Assembly (NCBI GenBank): GCA_947252455.1
Contig: CAMXVQ010000045.1
Location: forward strand, 1-7,022
Reading direction: 5' to 3'
From: an uncultured Atopobium sp.
GTDB lineage: Bacteria; Actinomycetota; Coriobacteriia; Coriobacteriales; Atopobiaceae
Length of the DNA: 7,022 nt
Below are positions 6,210 through 7,022 of this stretch, piece after piece (within the stretch, counting starts at the first letter, position 1; each line of letters starts with the position of its first letter). The notes below the pieces were generated by a model that had not been told where the DNA came from, made no database searches, and worked only from the letters and a program-made list of their open reading frames with translations. Both the position numbers and the translations under genes were made by a program.

Positions 6210-6283
6210 CTAAAACCACATAGCGAATATTCATGTATCTGCAATCGGCATCAAGGCAATCATCTCTAAGCTGCATAGTTAGC

Positions 6284-6315
6284 AAAATACCCGCTGCCAT
6301 ATGACAGCGGGTATT
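6284..6315 (-). terminator. Rho-independent terminator of the - gene
   Basis: An 11-bp perfect stem (aatacccgctg at 6286-6296 with cagcgggtatt at 6305-6315) has an 8-base loop containing catatg. Read on the - strand it ends in a run of four T (6284-6287), about 70 bases after the TAG of the FIVAR gene. On the + strand no T run follows, which fixes the direction. Confidence 0.82.
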
Positions 6316-6384
6316 CAAAGCCTCTTTATATTCCATCTGTGTTGAACCGCAACAAATTACGCGCGCACAACACATCGAAACATT

Positions 6385-7022
6385 CTATTTACGACGCTTT
6401 TTGCTCTTTAATCCAGCAAATATCAATCCAAATGCCGAGGCAATCATGCCCATTGCACCAAGTGCGTTGGTAGGATCGGACGTCTGAGCCAGATGCTTAG
6501 GCCTTTGTTCATGAGCGTGCATTGTACTACCAATATGATCCCCTGTATTCGACTCTGCTGGACGACCCTGTTTATTACTCTTTACAAGTGCCGCAAAAGC
6601 ATCTTTGAGGTTTTGCAATGCAGCGTCTACCTGCGCTTGAGTTGCGTTAGGATCGGCAAGAACCTCGCGCGCGGCGTCCAAAGCATTCTGGTAAGCCTTC
6701 TGAACTGTTTCTGATGCATACGGATACTCAGATTTTGGATTCTGAGATGTGTTGGTAACCGAAGCTTGAAGTTTGCTCTTATCGGTCTTGTAGGTATCCA
6801 TAAGCTTTTGCTTAGCAGCTTGAAGCTTTTGGAGTGCCTCGTCTACCTGTGCTTGGGTTGCGTTCTTGTCGCCAAGCACCTTGTTAGCATCCTCGAGAGC
6901 TTTCTTGTAGGCGTCAAGCTCAGAAGATCCTGCAGCATTTGCGTACTCAGGTGTCTTGGTAAAGTCAGAATCCTTACCAGCTTCAGCAGTCAGATCAGTC
7001 TTATCAGTCTTATAACCATCCG
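6385..7022 (-). CDS. FIVAR-repeat wall-anchored surface protein, 5' end missing
   Basis: Read on the - strand, the frame is open from the right edge to the TAG at 6385-6387, giving 211 visible residues (full codons 6388-7020). A GTG at 6877-6879 sits inside a repeat and is not a start. Two tandem FIVAR-type helical repeats of 74 and 72 residues begin with YKTDK and carry the core NATQAQVD. A hydrophilic linker of about 30 residues with several His follows, then LAQTSDPT, a hydrophobic stretch (LGAMGMIASAFGLIFAGL) and the basic tail KSKKRRK. FIVAR domains occur in very long Gram-positive surface proteins such as staphylococcal Ebh and in carbohydrate-active or adhesive wall proteins; they act mainly as rod-like spacers or binding units. 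Here they look like the C-terminal stalk, and the functional head would be upstream, outside the window. The gene is convergent with the large surface protein and probably ends at the hairpin at 6286-6315. Confidence 0.9.
   Translation of the reverse strand, partial: DGYKTDKTDLTAEAGKDSDFTKTPEYANAAGSSELDAYKKALEDANKVLGDKNATQAQVDEALQKLQAAKQKLMDTYKTDKSKLQASVTNTSQNPKSEYPYASETVQKAYQNALDAAREVLADPNATQAQVDAALQNLKDAFAALVKSNKQGRPAESNTGDHIGSTMHAHEQRPKHLAQTSDPTNALGAMGMIASAFGLIFAGLKSKKRRK
6388..6492 (-). other. C-terminal sorting signal, LAQTSD variant
   Basis: LAQTS is encoded at 6478-6492 on the - strand, then DPTNA, a hydrophobic stretch and the tail KSKKRRK. The order matches a sortase signal. The motif departs from LPxTG twice: Ala for Pro, as in the LAxTG motif used by class E sortases, and Ser for Gly. 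DPT follows the motif exactly as in the neighbouring gene. Confidence 0.8.
6577..6792 (-). repeat. FIVAR repeat, C-terminal copy (72 residues)
   Basis: It reads YKTDKSKLQASV, then VQKAYQNALDAAREVLAD, NATQAQVDAALQNL and KDAFAALVKS. This is the FIVAR (PF07554) pattern of a three-helix unit with the A-T-Q-x-x-V-D-x-A-L signature. The core NATQAQVD recurs exactly 216 bases away in the next copy. Confidence 0.85.
6793..7014 (-). repeat. FIVAR repeat, second copy from the C-terminus (74 residues)
   Basis: It reads YKTDKTDLTAEAGKDSDF, then LDAYKKALEDANKVLGD, NATQAQVDEALQKL and KQKLMDT. It aligns end to end with the next copy. The DG just ahead of the first Tyr at the window edge suggests that the repeat series continues outside. 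Confidence 0.85.

Larger units (their letters stand above)
6083..6384. other. Convergent intergenic region
   Basis: The 302 bases between the two stops hold one weak hairpin and one strong terminator for the + gene and one terminator for the - gene. The 76 bases between the two clear hairpins (6210-6285) show nothing I can name. A short - strand open frame here runs through the terminator and has no good start context, so no gene is called. Confidence 0.8.
5958..6485. repeat. 16-base inverted identity joining the two sorting signals
   Basis: Bases 5958-5973 (agacgtccgatcctac) occur exactly on the opposite strand at 6470-6485. In both genes they encode the last bases of the fourth sorting-motif context: K/Q, then T-S-D-P-T. 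The identity covers the same codons in the same frame. This is an inverted pair about 500 bases apart within homologous coding sequence, not a mobile-element end. Confidence 0.85.

Noticed and set aside
5171..6244. Long - strand open frame (357 codons) opposite the end of the large gene
   Set aside because: Its product is dominated by Arg/Trp/Tyr runs that are the mirror of the Pro-rich spacer, it covers the + strand terminator, and the + frame has clear domains and a sorting signal. It is open only because Pro/Val-rich codons rarely give antisense stops.
6166..6375. Small - strand frame in the intergenic region
   Set aside because: It runs through both clear terminator hairpins, has no ribosome-binding site, and its start lies inside the 3' untranslated end of the FIVAR gene.
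6470..6485. Inverted 16-base match as a transposon end or attachment site
   Set aside because: It lies inside codons for the same sorting motif in both genes; no transposase, target duplication or other mobile sign is present.
6493..6714. Small + strand frame opposite the FIVAR gene
   Set aside because: It is a shadow of the FIVAR repeats, whose pattern on the - strand is unmistakable.
6877..6879. GTG as start codon of the FIVAR gene
   Set aside because: It codes for the Val of a helix (ANKVLGDKNATQ) inside a repeat, and the frame is open to the window edge.

Overview
The window carries the 3' ends of two convergent genes, each coding for a large cell-wall-anchored surface protein of a Gram-positive bacterium. 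The evidence is the C-terminal sorting signal on both (LPxT-type motif, hydrophobic helix, basic tail) together with the extracellular repeat families Flg_new/InlB B, MucBP-like and FIVAR. Base composition looks balanced by eye, neither very AT-rich nor GC-rich. The combination loosely suggests a host-associated anaerobe, perhaps a member of the Coriobacteriia (Atopobium/Fannyhessea-like), but nothing in the window fixes the taxon.

Layout: bases 2-6082 (+) are one uninterrupted reading frame, open at the left edge, giving at least 2026 residues. In order it holds an acidic tyrosine-rich segment, two InlB-type repeats, a MucBP-like pair, a third InlB-type repeat, a series of mosaic modules (here called A, B and C) that recur three or four times, a He_PIG/Ig-like domain, a Pro-rich wall spacer and the sorting signal LPKTSD. 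Bases 6083-6384 are intergenic. They hold a strong rho-independent terminator for the + gene, a weaker bulged hairpin just after its stop, and an inverted-strand terminator for the - gene. Bases 6385-7022 (-) are the 3' end of a second gene: at least two tandem FIVAR repeats and the sorting signal LAQTSD.

How they fit together: both proteins are expected to be exported, cut by a sortase between T and S, and linked to the wall. Both use an unusual motif with Ser in place of Gly, followed by Asp-Pro-Thr, and the two genes share 16 identical bases there. This points to one sortase of altered preference handling both, or to exchange of the sorting-signal cassette. No signal peptide, promoter or true start is visible because both 5' ends lie outside the window. 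I see no RNA gene, CRISPR, transposon, phage or defence gene. The window reads as a surface-adhesin locus rather than a new molecular machine. The oddest parts are the shared sorting motif and an inserted collagen-like segment with a dibasic RSRR site in the large protein.
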